Part shown: positions 8,560 through 17,415 of the stretch, piece after piece | Numbering within the stretch: position 1 is the stretch's first letter | How the letters are laid out: each line of letters begins with the position of its first letter | Origin: AC-32 sp963763475 | GTDB lineage: Bacteria > Actinomycetota > Thermoleophilia > Gaiellales > Gaiellaceae | Length of the DNA: 64,000 bases | Assembly: GCA_963763475.1 (NCBI GenBank) | Contig: CAVXOR010000002.1 | Coordinates: 434,001-498,000 of the forward strand | Direction of reading: 5' to 3' | Made by a program: the position numbers and the translations under genes | Notes under the pieces: generated by a model | What the model saw: the letters and a program-made list of their open reading frames with translations, nothing else | Told to the model about the DNA's origin: nothing | Databases searched by the model: none

Positions 8560-9278
8560 CAGAGCCGGGACTGGGGGACATGTGTGCCCCACATGCCGAG
8601 GGCGAGCAGCACCGCCAGCCCGATGTAGAGCGTCAGGATTAGCGTCGCCCGGCCGCGGCCCGCGCCCGGGAGCAAGACGGCCGTTCCGTCGGCCTGTAGC
8701 GGCACCATCGGCTCTGACTTCGCGAGCCGGTAGGAACGCCAGATCGCGCCGCCGTCGAGGATCCCGATCGGGATCAGGTTGAAGATGTTGAGGAAGAAGC
8801 CGGCGTAGGCGAGCGCGTGGAAGAGCGAGGAGCCGGTGGCCGAGCCGATCCCCCAGCACGCGAGCGAGGCCAGCCCGCCCGCGGCCGGCCCGGCGAGCGC
8901 CACGTAGGCGTTGCGCAGGGGGTTGAGCGGCGAGTTCTTGATCGCCACGTACGCGCCGAGGAACGGGATGAAGCGCGGGATCGAGACGTCGAGGCCCTGA
9001 CGCTTCGCCTCGACGAAGTGCCCGAGCTCGTGCACGAGGATCAGCGCCACGAAGCCGACGCCGAACTTCCAGCCCCAGATCAGGGCGTAGGCGGCGACCG
9101 AGACGAACAGGCCGAGGAACTTGAAGGCGATGAAGCCGAACTTCACCGCCAGCCCGATCAGGGCCGCTAGTGGCGCCCAGAGCTTGCGCACCAGGCTCTT
9201 CCAGCCCGGCTCCGGGTGGATCGGCTCGTAGTCGCGGAAATCGGGCTCGAGCTCAGGCCTGGGCGTGAGCTGGCTCAC
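8559..9278 (-). CDS. Site-2 protease family (M50) integral membrane zinc metalloprotease
   Basis: This is an intramembrane protease candidate with the zinc motif HELGH (residues 83-87) in a transmembrane helix. A second conserved motif, NIFNLIPIGILDGG, supplies the third ligand Asp. About five hydrophobic segments and a cytosolic N-terminus precede the motif. No PDZ domain is present, so it belongs to the compact M50 group rather than the RseP type. The substrate is unknown. It is upstream of and translationally coupled to the LOG gene. Confidence 0.9.
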   Translation of the reverse strand: MSQLTPRPELEPDFRDYEPIHPEPGWKSLVRKLWAPLAALIGLAVKFGFIAFKFLGLFVSVAAYALIWGWKFGVGFVALILVHELGHFVEAKRQGLDVSIPRFIPFLGAYVAIKNSPLNPLRNAYVALAGPAAGGLASLACWGIGSATGSSLFHALAYAGFFLNIFNLIPIGILDGGAIWRSYRLAKSEPMVPLQADGTAVLLPGAGRGRATLILTLYIGLAVLLALGMWGTHVPQSRL

Positions 9279-9389
9279 TGCGTCTCATCGTAGCGGGGGA
9301 AGAGCCCTCTGCCAGGGGTCGTCCTGTCTGCGGAACAGAATCCCCGGCACGCCGTCAGGGACGTAACTCAAATCGAAAGGACCGGGCAC

Positions 9390-10070
9390 ATGACTAGAGG
9401 GCTCCTGCGCTTCTTGCGCGGAAACACGATTGCGCTGCTCGCGCTGTTCATCGCGCTGGGCGGGACGACGTACGCCGCCACCGCGCTGCCGACGAACAGT
9501 GTCGGGACGAAGCAGCTGAAGAACAAGGCCGTCACGGCGGCCAAGATCAAGAACGGCAGCGTCACGAACGCGAAGATCGGCGCCAACGCCGTCACCGGGG
9601 CGAAGGTCAAGATCGACTCGCTGACAGGCGCGGACATCTTGGAGTCGAGCCTCGGGAAGGTGCCGTCTGCGGCCGCCGCCGACACAGCGACGAACGCCAC
9701 GAACGCGACCAACGCGACCAACGCGACCAACGCCACGACGGCCGCGAACGCGAACGCGCTCGGTGGAGTAGCGGCGACCAATTACGCCCAGCGCCTCTTC
9801 GCGCGCGTCAGCTACACGACCGCCACGGAGACGATCGTCGCCAGCAGTCCGGGCGTCGGTGTGCTCACCGAAGGCGGGCTGGGCTTCCCGCGGCTGAGCA
9901 TGCCTCGTGACGTGGACGATTGCGCGATCATCGCGACGGCTTCCTCTGTCGCCGGTACCCAGATCGTCCGCAACTCGACGGGCTCGTCGGGCACCACGGT
10001 GCAGCTGGCGATCAAGGACGAAGCGGGCGCTGCCGTCCGCTCGGACTTCAGCGTCGTCATCATCTGCTGA
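9390..10070 (+). CDS. Secreted low-complexity repeat surface protein
   Basis: The 226-residue protein starts with a basic N-terminus and signal peptide-like segment (RFLRGNTIALLALFIALGGTTYA). Degenerate repeats follow, with the pattern (K/G)(N/T)(K/G)(A/S)VT(A/N)AKI (TKQLKNKAVTAAKI, NGSVTNAKI, GANAVTGAKV). Next comes an Ala-Thr-Asn tract (about residues 97-117) encoded by near-identical 9-base units, then a globular C-terminus with two Cys (DDCAII and the final C). I recall similar N-terminal 'VTxAKIKNGSV' proteins in Thermoleophilia genomes, without an assigned function. The repeats suggest a fibrous or beta-helical stalk. Confidence 0.8.
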   Translation: MTRGLLRFLRGNTIALLALFIALGGTTYAATALPTNSVGTKQLKNKAVTAAKIKNGSVTNAKIGANAVTGAKVKIDSLTGADILESSLGKVPSAAAADTATNATNATNATNATNATTAANANALGGVAATNYAQRLFARVSYTTATETIVASSPGVGVLTEGGLGFPRLSMPRDVDDCAIIATASSVAGTQIVRNSTGSSGTTVQLAIKDEAGAAVRSDFSVVIIC

Positions 10071-10079
10071 GCCAGAACC

Positions 10080-10121
10080 GTGTCAGGTCTTGTGTTCCGA
10101 CGTGAGCACAAGACCTGACAC
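10080..10121. repeat. Perfect 15-bp inverted repeat, REP-like hairpin
   Basis: GTGTCAGGTCTTGTG at 10080-10094 pairs perfectly with CACAAGACCTGACAC at 10107-10121 around a 12-base loop, starting 10 bases after the repeat-protein stop. There is no T-run. It could be a factor-dependent terminator or mRNA-stabilising hairpin, or one copy of a dispersed palindromic element. Confidence 0.7.
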
Positions 10122-10201
10122 CGCTCGCTCGCGGCGCCTTACCGCCGCCATCCCTCGTCTCAGGGTGCTCGTTCGAGTGATCTGAGCCGATAGCCGCATG
10201 C

Positions 10202-11401
10202 GTGAGCGTCATCGCCCGGACGCTCTGTGCGGCGGCGGCATTTGCCCTGCTCGTCGCGCCGAGCGCAACTGCCTCCAAGCCGCTTCCGCGGCAGGCCGCA
10301 GCGAATCGTTCGCTGGCCGTGCTCCAGCGGGCGGGGCTCCCTGTGCCGCTCGTCGTCCGGCCCGTCCTGCGCCGTGCGCTGACGGTCGACGAGCCGGCGC
10401 TCGCCGAGACGTACCAGCCGGGAATCGCGTGGGAGTGGCAGTGGGCCGACTCGCGCGTCGGCGCGGTGCCGGAGTCGGTGCTGCGCGCGGCGGCCGGCGT
10501 GAAGATCGCCGTGATCGACAGTGGCGCCGACGTGAGCGCGCCCGACCTCGCCGACAAGGCGCCGCGCACCTGGAGCGTGCTCTCCCGCTCGACCGGCGTG
10601 CGCGACCGGCTCGGGCACGGAACCTTCGTCAGCTCGCTCGCCACCGGCTCGGTCACGAATGGCACAGGCATCTCGGGCTTCGGCGGTGACGCGCAGCTGC
10701 TTGTAGTCCAGGCGATCGACCCGGACGGCTACATCACCGACGTCGACGAGGCTGCCGCGATCGTCTACGCGGTCACGCACGGCGCGAAGATCATCAATCT
10801 GTCGATCGGCGGCGAGGAGACCTCCGCGGTCGAGAGACGCGCGATCCACTGGGCCGCGCGCCGCGGCGTGCTGATAGTCGCGGCGGCAGGGAACGAGCAC
10901 GACGAGGGCAACCTGCCCGAGTATCCGGCCGCTCTGCTGCAGCCGCTCGGCTCGCACGGCCGCGGCGGGATCGGGCTCGCGGTGGGCGCCACGTCGATGG
11001 ACGGCTCGCGTGCCTACTTCTCGAACACCGGCTCCTATCTCTCGCTGGCGGCGCCGGGTTACAACGTCTTCGCGGCCGAGTCGGCCGACTCCCCGTGGCC
11101 GCGCGCCGAGCTGCCGTGGGCCTCGCCGGGGTACTACGGCTGGGCGAGCGGCACGTCGTTCGCCTCGCCCGAGGTGGCCGGTGTGGCCGCGCTGGTCTGG
11201 GCGGCCAATCCGCGGCTGACGGCGCAGCAGGTCGCCAAGGTGCTGAAGCAGAGCGCGACCGGCACGGCCTGGAACCGCGAGCTCGGCTGGGGCCGCCTGG
11301 ACGCCGCGAGCGCGGTACAACTGGCCCTCGAGACGAAAGGCGAGGCGCTACGCCGGGTCCGTCACGAGCCGCGGCCGATCCACTCCTCGCCACCCTCGTA
11401 G
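10202..11401 (+). CDS. Secreted S8 family serine peptidase (subtilisin-like)
   Basis: After a signal peptide (residues 1-25, ending SATAS) the catalytic triad is intact: Asp106 in KIAVIDSGAD, His139 in RLGHGTFVSS and Ser319 in ASGTSFASPEVAG. The oxyanion Asn231 lies in AAAGNEHD. At 399 residues it is a compact subtilase without PA or C-terminal modules, similar in size to mycosins. No C-terminal TM helix is seen, so it is probably released or wall-associated. The start is GTG 10202. Its 3' end overlaps the convergent moaD-moaE gene by 40 bases. Confidence 0.92.
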   Translation: MSVIARTLCAAAAFALLVAPSATASKPLPRQAAANRSLAVLQRAGLPVPLVVRPVLRRALTVDEPALAETYQPGIAWEWQWADSRVGAVPESVLRAAAGVKIAVIDSGADVSAPDLADKAPRTWSVLSRSTGVRDRLGHGTFVSSLATGSVTNGTGISGFGGDAQLLVVQAIDPDGYITDVDEAAAIVYAVTHGAKIINLSIGGEETSAVERRAIHWAARRGVLIVAAAGNEHDEGNLPEYPAALLQPLGSHGRGGIGLAVGATSMDGSRAYFSNTGSYLSLAAPGYNVFAAESADSPWPRAELPWASPGYYGWASGTSFASPEVAGVAALVWAANPRLTAQQVAKVLKQSATGTAWNRELGWGRLDAASAVQLALETKGEALRRVRHEPRPIHSSPPS

Positions 11402-11991
11402 ACCTCCTTCTTCCAGAGCGGCACGGTCTCCTTGAGCGCGTCGATCGCGTCCTTGCACGCGGCGAGCGCGTCCTGGCGGTGCGGTGCGGAGACGGCGACG
11501 ACGACACTCGCCTCGCCGATCCCGAGCACACCCATACGGTGGTGGATCGCGACAGCGCACAGCTCGTAGCGCTGCTCGAGCTCGGCGGCGAGCTGCGCCA
11601 TCACTTCCTCGGCCATCTCGGCGTAGGCCTCGTACTCGAGCCGCGTCACCTCGCGGCCGCGTGACTGGCGGCGCACGGTGCCGCTGAAGGTCGCGACCGC
11701 GCCGGCCCGCTCGTCGGCGACCTCGGTGGCGACGGCCTCGAGCGAGAGCGGCTGGTCGGTGACGCGGAAGGCGCCGCCCGAGACCGGCGGGATCAGCGCG
11801 ACCTCGTCGCCGTCACGCAGCTCCCGGTCGCGTTCTGCGTACTCGCGGTTGACCGCGTAGAGGAGGCCCTCGGGCTCCTCGCCTAGCCCGAGGGCGGGCC
11901 AGACGTCGGCGACCGTGCGCGCCTCGAGCTCCCGGCTCGACCAGCCGGCGCGCTCACGAAGACCCGCGAACAACCTGACGTGGACTGCCAT
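11362..11991 (-). CDS. MoaD-MoaE fusion (molybdopterin synthase, MoaX-like)
   Basis: The N-terminal ~73 residues form a MoaD ubiquitin-like domain (VRLFAGLRERAG to DEVALIPPVSGG). From about residue 75 a complete MoaE domain follows, with the catalytic-lysine block PLWKKEVYEGG near the C-terminus. Together they form molybdopterin synthase, which inserts dithiolene sulfur into precursor Z. The MoaD Gly-Gly that must be thiocarboxylated is internal (about 72-73), as in mycobacterial MoaX, which is known to be cleaved after this Gly to free the MoaD tail. The ATG at 11991 was chosen over one seven codons upstream because it gives a standard MoaD N-terminus. Confidence 0.92.
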   Translation of the reverse strand: MAVHVRLFAGLRERAGWSSRELEARTVADVWPALGLGEEPEGLLYAVNREYAERDRELRDGDEVALIPPVSGGAFRVTDQPLSLEAVATEVADERAGAVATFSGTVRRQSRGREVTRLEYEAYAEMAEEVMAQLAAELEQRYELCAVAIHHRMGVLGIGEASVVVAVSAPHRQDALAACKDAIDALKETVPLWKKEVYEGGEEWIGRGS

Positions 11992-12027
11992 CACCGGAAA
12001 CCTTAGGATCAAGTCGGCTCCGCGAGG

Positions 12028-12073
12028 AGGTGGTGTGTATGTCCGACAACTTCGGCTCGCCGTAACACCACCT
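12028..12073 (+). promoter_or_regulatory. Leader hairpin with mini-ORF before the GNAT gene
   Basis: AGGTGGTGT (12028-12036) is an exact inverted repeat of ACACCACCT (12065-12073). Between the arms lies an 8-codon ORF, ATG at 12039 to TAA at 12063-12065, encoding MSDNFGSP, preceded by a GAGGAGG Shine-Dalgarno that partly sits in the left arm. A second strong AGGAGG (12078-12083) serves the GTG at 12091. The layout resembles a translated attenuator or coupling leader. Confidence 0.5.
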
Positions 12074-12090
12074 ACCTAGGAGGACATCAC

Positions 12091-13008
12091 GTGAACGCAT
12101 TCGAGCTCTCGAAGCTCTCGATTGCGCCTGCCGAGACCGACGCCGATCTCGAGGCGATGATCCACGTCCGGGGCCTCGTCACCCCGGAGGCGCATCCCAA
12201 GGTCGAGAACCTCCGCTTCAACCTCGAGTCGAACGACGCCCTGGCCTACCTCGTCGCCCGGCTGGGTGACGAGCCCGTCGCGTGCGCGTTCGTCGAGCCG
12301 GTCGCCGACTTCGCGCGGGGCGACATCGCGGTCGTCCCGGCCCGGCGGCAGCGGGGGATCGGGACGGCAGTCTTGGCGGACGTCTCCGCACGCGCCCGCG
12401 CCCTCGGCAAGGACAGCCTGCAGGGAGAAGCGAAGGAGAACGACGCGGTCTCCCGCGCGTTCTTCGAGCGCCGCGGCTTCACGCAGGTCGGGGCCGAGAA
12501 GGCCGTGGTGCTCGAGCTCGCCGGCCTCGAGCCGCCCGAGGTGGCGCCGCCGGAGGGCGTCCGGATCGTCACCAGGGTCGAGGAGCCCGACCTGCTCGAG
12601 GAGATGTACGCCGTCGCCGTGCAGGGCGAGGAGGACATTCCCGGCTCTGCGGAGGTGTCGAGCTTCGAGCAGTGGCGGGCGCACGAGATCGACAAGCCGA
12701 ACCGCACGCGCGAGTTGATGTTCATCGCGCTGGCAGGAGACGAGGTCGTCGGCTATGCCGGCCTTCAGGTCTTCGGCGGCGACGAGGCCTTCCACGGCCT
12801 GACCGTCACACGGCGCGACTGGCGCCGCCGCGGTGTCGCCACGGCGCTGAAGCGCGCCGAGATCGCCGCGGCCAAGGAGGCGGGTTACGCGCGGCTCCTC
12901 ACCGAGAGCGAGGAGCGGAACGAGCCGATGCGGAAGCTGAACGAGAAGCTCGGCTTCGTCCCGGCACCCGAGTGGAGCACGGTCGTGATCCTCGGGCCTG
13001 TGCAATAG
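12091..13008 (+). CDS. Tandem GNAT-domain N-acetyltransferase
   Basis: The 305-residue protein contains two GNAT folds. The first (about 1-150) has the acetyl-CoA pyrophosphate-binding motif VPARRQRGIGTAVL followed by FFERRGF. The second (about 155-300) has TRRDWRRRGVATALKR followed by LNEKLGF. Both (Q/R)xxGxG/A-type loops look intact, so both halves may bind acetyl-CoA. The architecture resembles mycothiol synthase (MshD), but specific MshD features were not verified and the substrate stays open. The GTG start has a strong AGGAGG 8 bases upstream; the mutase gene follows after 19 bases. Confidence 0.88.
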   Translation: MNAFELSKLSIAPAETDADLEAMIHVRGLVTPEAHPKVENLRFNLESNDALAYLVARLGDEPVACAFVEPVADFARGDIAVVPARRQRGIGTAVLADVSARARALGKDSLQGEAKENDAVSRAFFERRGFTQVGAEKAVVLELAGLEPPEVAPPEGVRIVTRVEEPDLLEEMYAVAVQGEEDIPGSAEVSSFEQWRAHEIDKPNRTRELMFIALAGDEVVGYAGLQVFGGDEAFHGLTVTRRDWRRRGVATALKRAEIAAAKEAGYARLLTESEERNEPMRKLNEKLGFVPAPEWSTVVILGPVQ

Positions 13009-13027
13009 GCCGCGTACGATTCGACGC

Positions 13028-14601
<1,574 letters not shown>

Positions 14602-14605
<4 letters not shown>

Positions 14606-15594
14606 GGATCCTGCTCGTCTCGCAGATGTATCCCGGCCCCGCGGACCCCGACCTGGGGGTCTTCGTGGCCCAGCTGGAGCGCGCGCTGGAGGAGCGCGGC
14701 CACGAGCTCGAGCGGGCGGTGCTCGACTCGCGCGGGGGCGGCAAGCGCCGCTACGCGATCCTCGCGATGCGAACGCTGCGCTCGGCGCGGCGCTTCAAGC
14801 CCGACGTGGTCTACGCGCACTTTCTCGTGCCCTCCGGTCTGCTGGCCGCCGTGGCCGGCAAGGCGCCGCTCGTCGTCACTGCCCACGGGCGCGACGTTCG
14901 CAACGTCGGCGCGATCCGCGGGGTGGCGACGGCGACCCGGGCGACCGTGCGCCACGCCGCCGCTGTGATCGCCGTCTCGGACTACCTCCGCCGCGAGCTC
15001 GAGGCGAAGGTGCCGCAGGCGGTCGGCAAGACCGAGGTGGTCGACTCGGGCGTCGACCTCGAGCGCTTCAGTGTCGAGCCCTCTCCGAACGACGGCCCGC
15101 GCTTCCTCTGCATCGGCTCGCTCACCGAGCGCAAAAACGTCGCGCGGCTGGCGAACGCCTTCGCCCGGCTCGGCGAGGGCACGCTCACCTTCGTCGGCGA
15201 CGGGCCCTTGCGTGGAAGGCTCGAGGGCCGCGAGCGGGTCGAGCTCGCCGGGGTCGTCACCCACGACGAGCTGCCGGCACGGATCGCCGCAGCGCATGTG
15301 GTCTGCCAGCCGAGCCTGATCGAGCCTTTCGGCCAGGCGGTGCTCGAGGCGATGGCCGGAGGCCGCACCGTGGTGGCCACCCGCACCGGCGGCCCGCCGG
15401 AGTTCGTCCCGCCCGAGGCCGGCGTGCTCGTCGACCCGCTCGACGAAGAGGGGCTGACCGACGCCTTGCGGGCGGCGGCCGCGATGCCCTGCCCGAACCC
15501 GGCCGCGCGAGCCGCGGCGGAGCAGCACGACGTGCGCAAGCAGGCCGAGCGCGTCGAGGAGATCCTCAGGCGGGCCGCAGCGAAACGCGGCTGA
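14602..15594 (+). CDS. Family 4 glycosyltransferase
   Basis: The 330-residue GT-B fold protein has an N-terminal Rossmann half starting RILLVSQMYPGPADPDLGVFV. The acceptor-side block is VVTAHGRDVRNV, and the C-terminal donor-binding half has CIGSLTERKNVARL, FVGDGPLRG and the EPFGQAVLEAMAGGRTVVATRTGG E-x7-E motif. This retaining GT4 group builds surface polysaccharide or glycolipid; donor and acceptor are not identifiable. The GTG start overlaps the mutase TGA (GTGA), so it is co-translated with a metabolic enzyme of unrelated function. Confidence 0.9.
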
Positions 15595-15614
15595 CATACG
15601 TTTCTCTAACAGCG

Positions 15615-15986
15615 ATGCCGCCACCGATTCGCGTCCTGATCGCCGACGACCACCGTCTCTTCGCCGAGGCGCTCGAGGCGATCCTGGCCGCCGAGCCCGA
15701 GATGGAGGTCGTCGGGCGGGCGCGCAACGGTGAGGAGGCCGTCGAGCAGTCGCTCGAGCTGAAGCCCGACGTGATCCTGATGGACATCGCGATGCCGGTC
15801 GTGGACGGCGTCGAGGCGACCAAGCGGATCCGCAAGAAGCACAAACAGGCCTGCGTCTTGATGCTGACCGGCTCGAACTCCCTCACCGACGTCGCCCGGG
15901 CTCGCGAGGCGGGGGCAGCGGGGTACGTGACCAAGGACCGAATCGCCGCGCAGCTGATCGAGGCGATCCGCGAGCTCGCGGCCTAG
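15615..15986 (+). CDS. Stand-alone response regulator receiver protein
   Basis: A 123-residue CheY-like domain is complete, with acidic pair DDH near the N-terminus, phosphoacceptor Asp in DVILMDIAMPVVDG, the Thr/Ser of MLTGSNS and the conserved Lys of YVTKD. There is no output domain and the protein ends just after helix 5, so it is a single-domain regulator. The N-terminal wording (IRVLIADDHRLFAEALEAIL) is that of NarL-type receivers, so it may derive from a LuxR-type regulator that lost its HTH. No cognate kinase is adjacent. Confidence 0.9.
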   Translation: MPPPIRVLIADDHRLFAEALEAILAAEPEMEVVGRARNGEEAVEQSLELKPDVILMDIAMPVVDGVEATKRIRKKHKQACVLMLTGSNSLTDVARAREAGAAGYVTKDRIAAQLIEAIRELAA

Positions 15987-16006
15987 CGGCTACCCTTTCC
16001 GGCGCC

Positions 16007-16228
16007 GTGCTCCAGCTCTTCGCGATCATCCACGTCCTGCTCTCAGCGTCGCTCGTCGGCCTGATCCTGATGCACTCCGGCCGAGACGCAGGCATGGGCG
16101 GAATGGGCTTCACGCCGGCCTCGCAGGGCGGCACTCACATCGTCGAGCGGAACCTGACGCGCCTGACGATCTTCGTCGCGATCCTGTTCACCGCGAACAC
16201 GGTCCTGCTCTTCCACCTGCTCAAGTAG
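16007..16228 (+). CDS. secG: Preprotein translocase subunit SecG
   Basis: The 73-residue protein has two transmembrane helices (about 3-23 and 52-71) with the SecG loop between: LILMHSGRDAGMGGMGFTPAS, the family's gly-rich 'H/QSGKGGG' region. It stabilises SecYE during Sec-dependent export. The start is GTG 16007. Its TAG stop shares its G with the GTG start of the next lipoprotein gene. Confidence 0.92.
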   Translation: MLQLFAIIHVLLSASLVGLILMHSGRDAGMGGMGFTPASQGGTHIVERNLTRLTIFVAILFTANTVLLFHLLK

Positions 16229-17415
16229 TGCGTGCGCGCCGGGCCGCGGCGCTCGCCGTGCTCGCCCTGGCGGCCGCGGGCTGCTCGTCGTCCTCCGCGC
16301 CGAAGCAGGCTGCGCTACCGGCTGGCGGCCCGCCCGACGTCGTCCGCGTCGCGCTGGCCGACGTGCTCTGGCCGCTCGACCCGGGGCAGGCTCGGACCCG
16401 GGATCAGATCGAGCTGGCGCGAATTCTGTTCTCGACACCGCTGCAAACCGGCGCCGGAGGCCGGCTGCGTCCGGGTTTGTGCACGAGCTGGCGCACGATC
16501 GGTAAGAGCCTGCACCTGCACTGCAGCCACGCGGACGCGATCGCGGCGCACCTTCGCCGGGAGACCGCTTGGCAGGTCGCGGTCCCGGCCGAGCACATGG
16601 TCGTGGTGAGGACGAAGTCGAAGGTCGAGGATCTGCCGTACCTGCTGACCGAGCCCTGGTCCGCGCCGCCCGGCGTGCCCGGGCCGTTCCGGCTGATCTC
16701 GGCGAGCCCACGGCGGGTGGTAGCCGAGCGCAACGGGCTGCGGGTCGACATCCGCAAGCTCGCGCCGTTCGCGGCGTTGAAGCTCTTCCGCGCGGGCAAG
16801 CTCGACGAGGCGCCCGTGCCGCTCGGGGACATCCGCGCGACGAAGCTCGACCCGCAGCTCGGCCCGGCGGTGCGCGTCCGCCGCCTGCTCGCCGCCGACG
16901 CCGTCGTCTTCTCGCATCGCGTCGCGGACGAGATCTTCGACGTCTTCGACGACACCGCCGACCGGGCCGACTACCAGGCCCTCGTGACTGAGTTCGAGGC
17001 GCCGCCTGCGGAGAGCCTCGCCGAACGGGGGCAACCGAGCGCGTCGAAGGCCGCGATCGCGCTCCGAGACGCCAAGCAGCGCATCCCCGGCCTGTCCAGC
17101 CACGCCGTCCGCTTCGCGCAACCACGTGACCCGACGCTCGCCTACGGCAGCAACCTGCTGATCGCCGCCTGGCGCGACCTCGGCCTCGGCGCGGTCGCCG
17201 GCGGCGGAGAGGATGCCTCGTTGGAGCGTCTGGCCGCCCCGTACCCGCGGACGCGGGCGCTCATGGCGCTCGCGCAGGGCAAGCACGTCATTCCGATCGC
17301 CTGGGTCGCCGACGCCCGCCTGGTCTCGCCGCGCCTGCGCGGCTGGCGCGAGGACCAGCTCGGCAACGTCGACTACGCGCGGATCAGACTCCGGGGCTCG
17401 AGCCGGTCCCGGTGA
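16228..17415 (+). CDS. Lipoprotein related to peptide-binding (SBP family 5) proteins
   Basis: A clear lipoprotein signal (AVLALAAAGCSSSS, lipobox LAAAGC with Cys19) directs the 395-residue product to the outer face of the membrane. Weak family-5 solute-binding features are visible: WPLDPGQARTRDQIELARILFSTPL near the N-terminus, and LLIAAWRDLGLGAV near the C-terminus, where these proteins bind peptides. It is about 150 residues shorter than the two full binding proteins at 36 and 41 kb, and no permease is adjacent. Function as a transporter subunit is therefore uncertain. It overlaps the convergent tldE-like gene by 32 bases. Confidence 0.75.
   Translation: MRARRAAALAVLALAAAGCSSSSAPKQAALPAGGPPDVVRVALADVLWPLDPGQARTRDQIELARILFSTPLQTGAGGRLRPGLCTSWRTIGKSLHLHCSHADAIAAHLRRETAWQVAVPAEHMVVVRTKSKVEDLPYLLTEPWSAPPGVPGPFRLISASPRRVVAERNGLRVDIRKLAPFAALKLFRAGKLDEAPVPLGDIRATKLDPQLGPAVRVRRLLAADAVVFSHRVADEIFDVFDDTADRADYQALVTEFEAPPAESLAERGQPSASKAAIALRDAKQRIPGLSSHAVRFAQPRDPTLAYGSNLLIAAWRDLGLGAVAGGGEDASLERLAAPYPRTRALMALAQGKHVIPIAWVADARLVSPRLRGWREDQLGNVDYARIRLRGSSRSR

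Noticed and set aside
8560..8859. Longer N-terminus for the LOG-family protein
   Set aside because: That stretch is the M50 protease coding region read in another frame; the ATG at 8559 in a TGATG junction is more sensible.
9688..9737. Short direct repeats as a possible CRISPR array
   Set aside because: The 9-base units are contiguous, in frame and encode Ala/Thr/Asn; no spacers and no cas genes are present.
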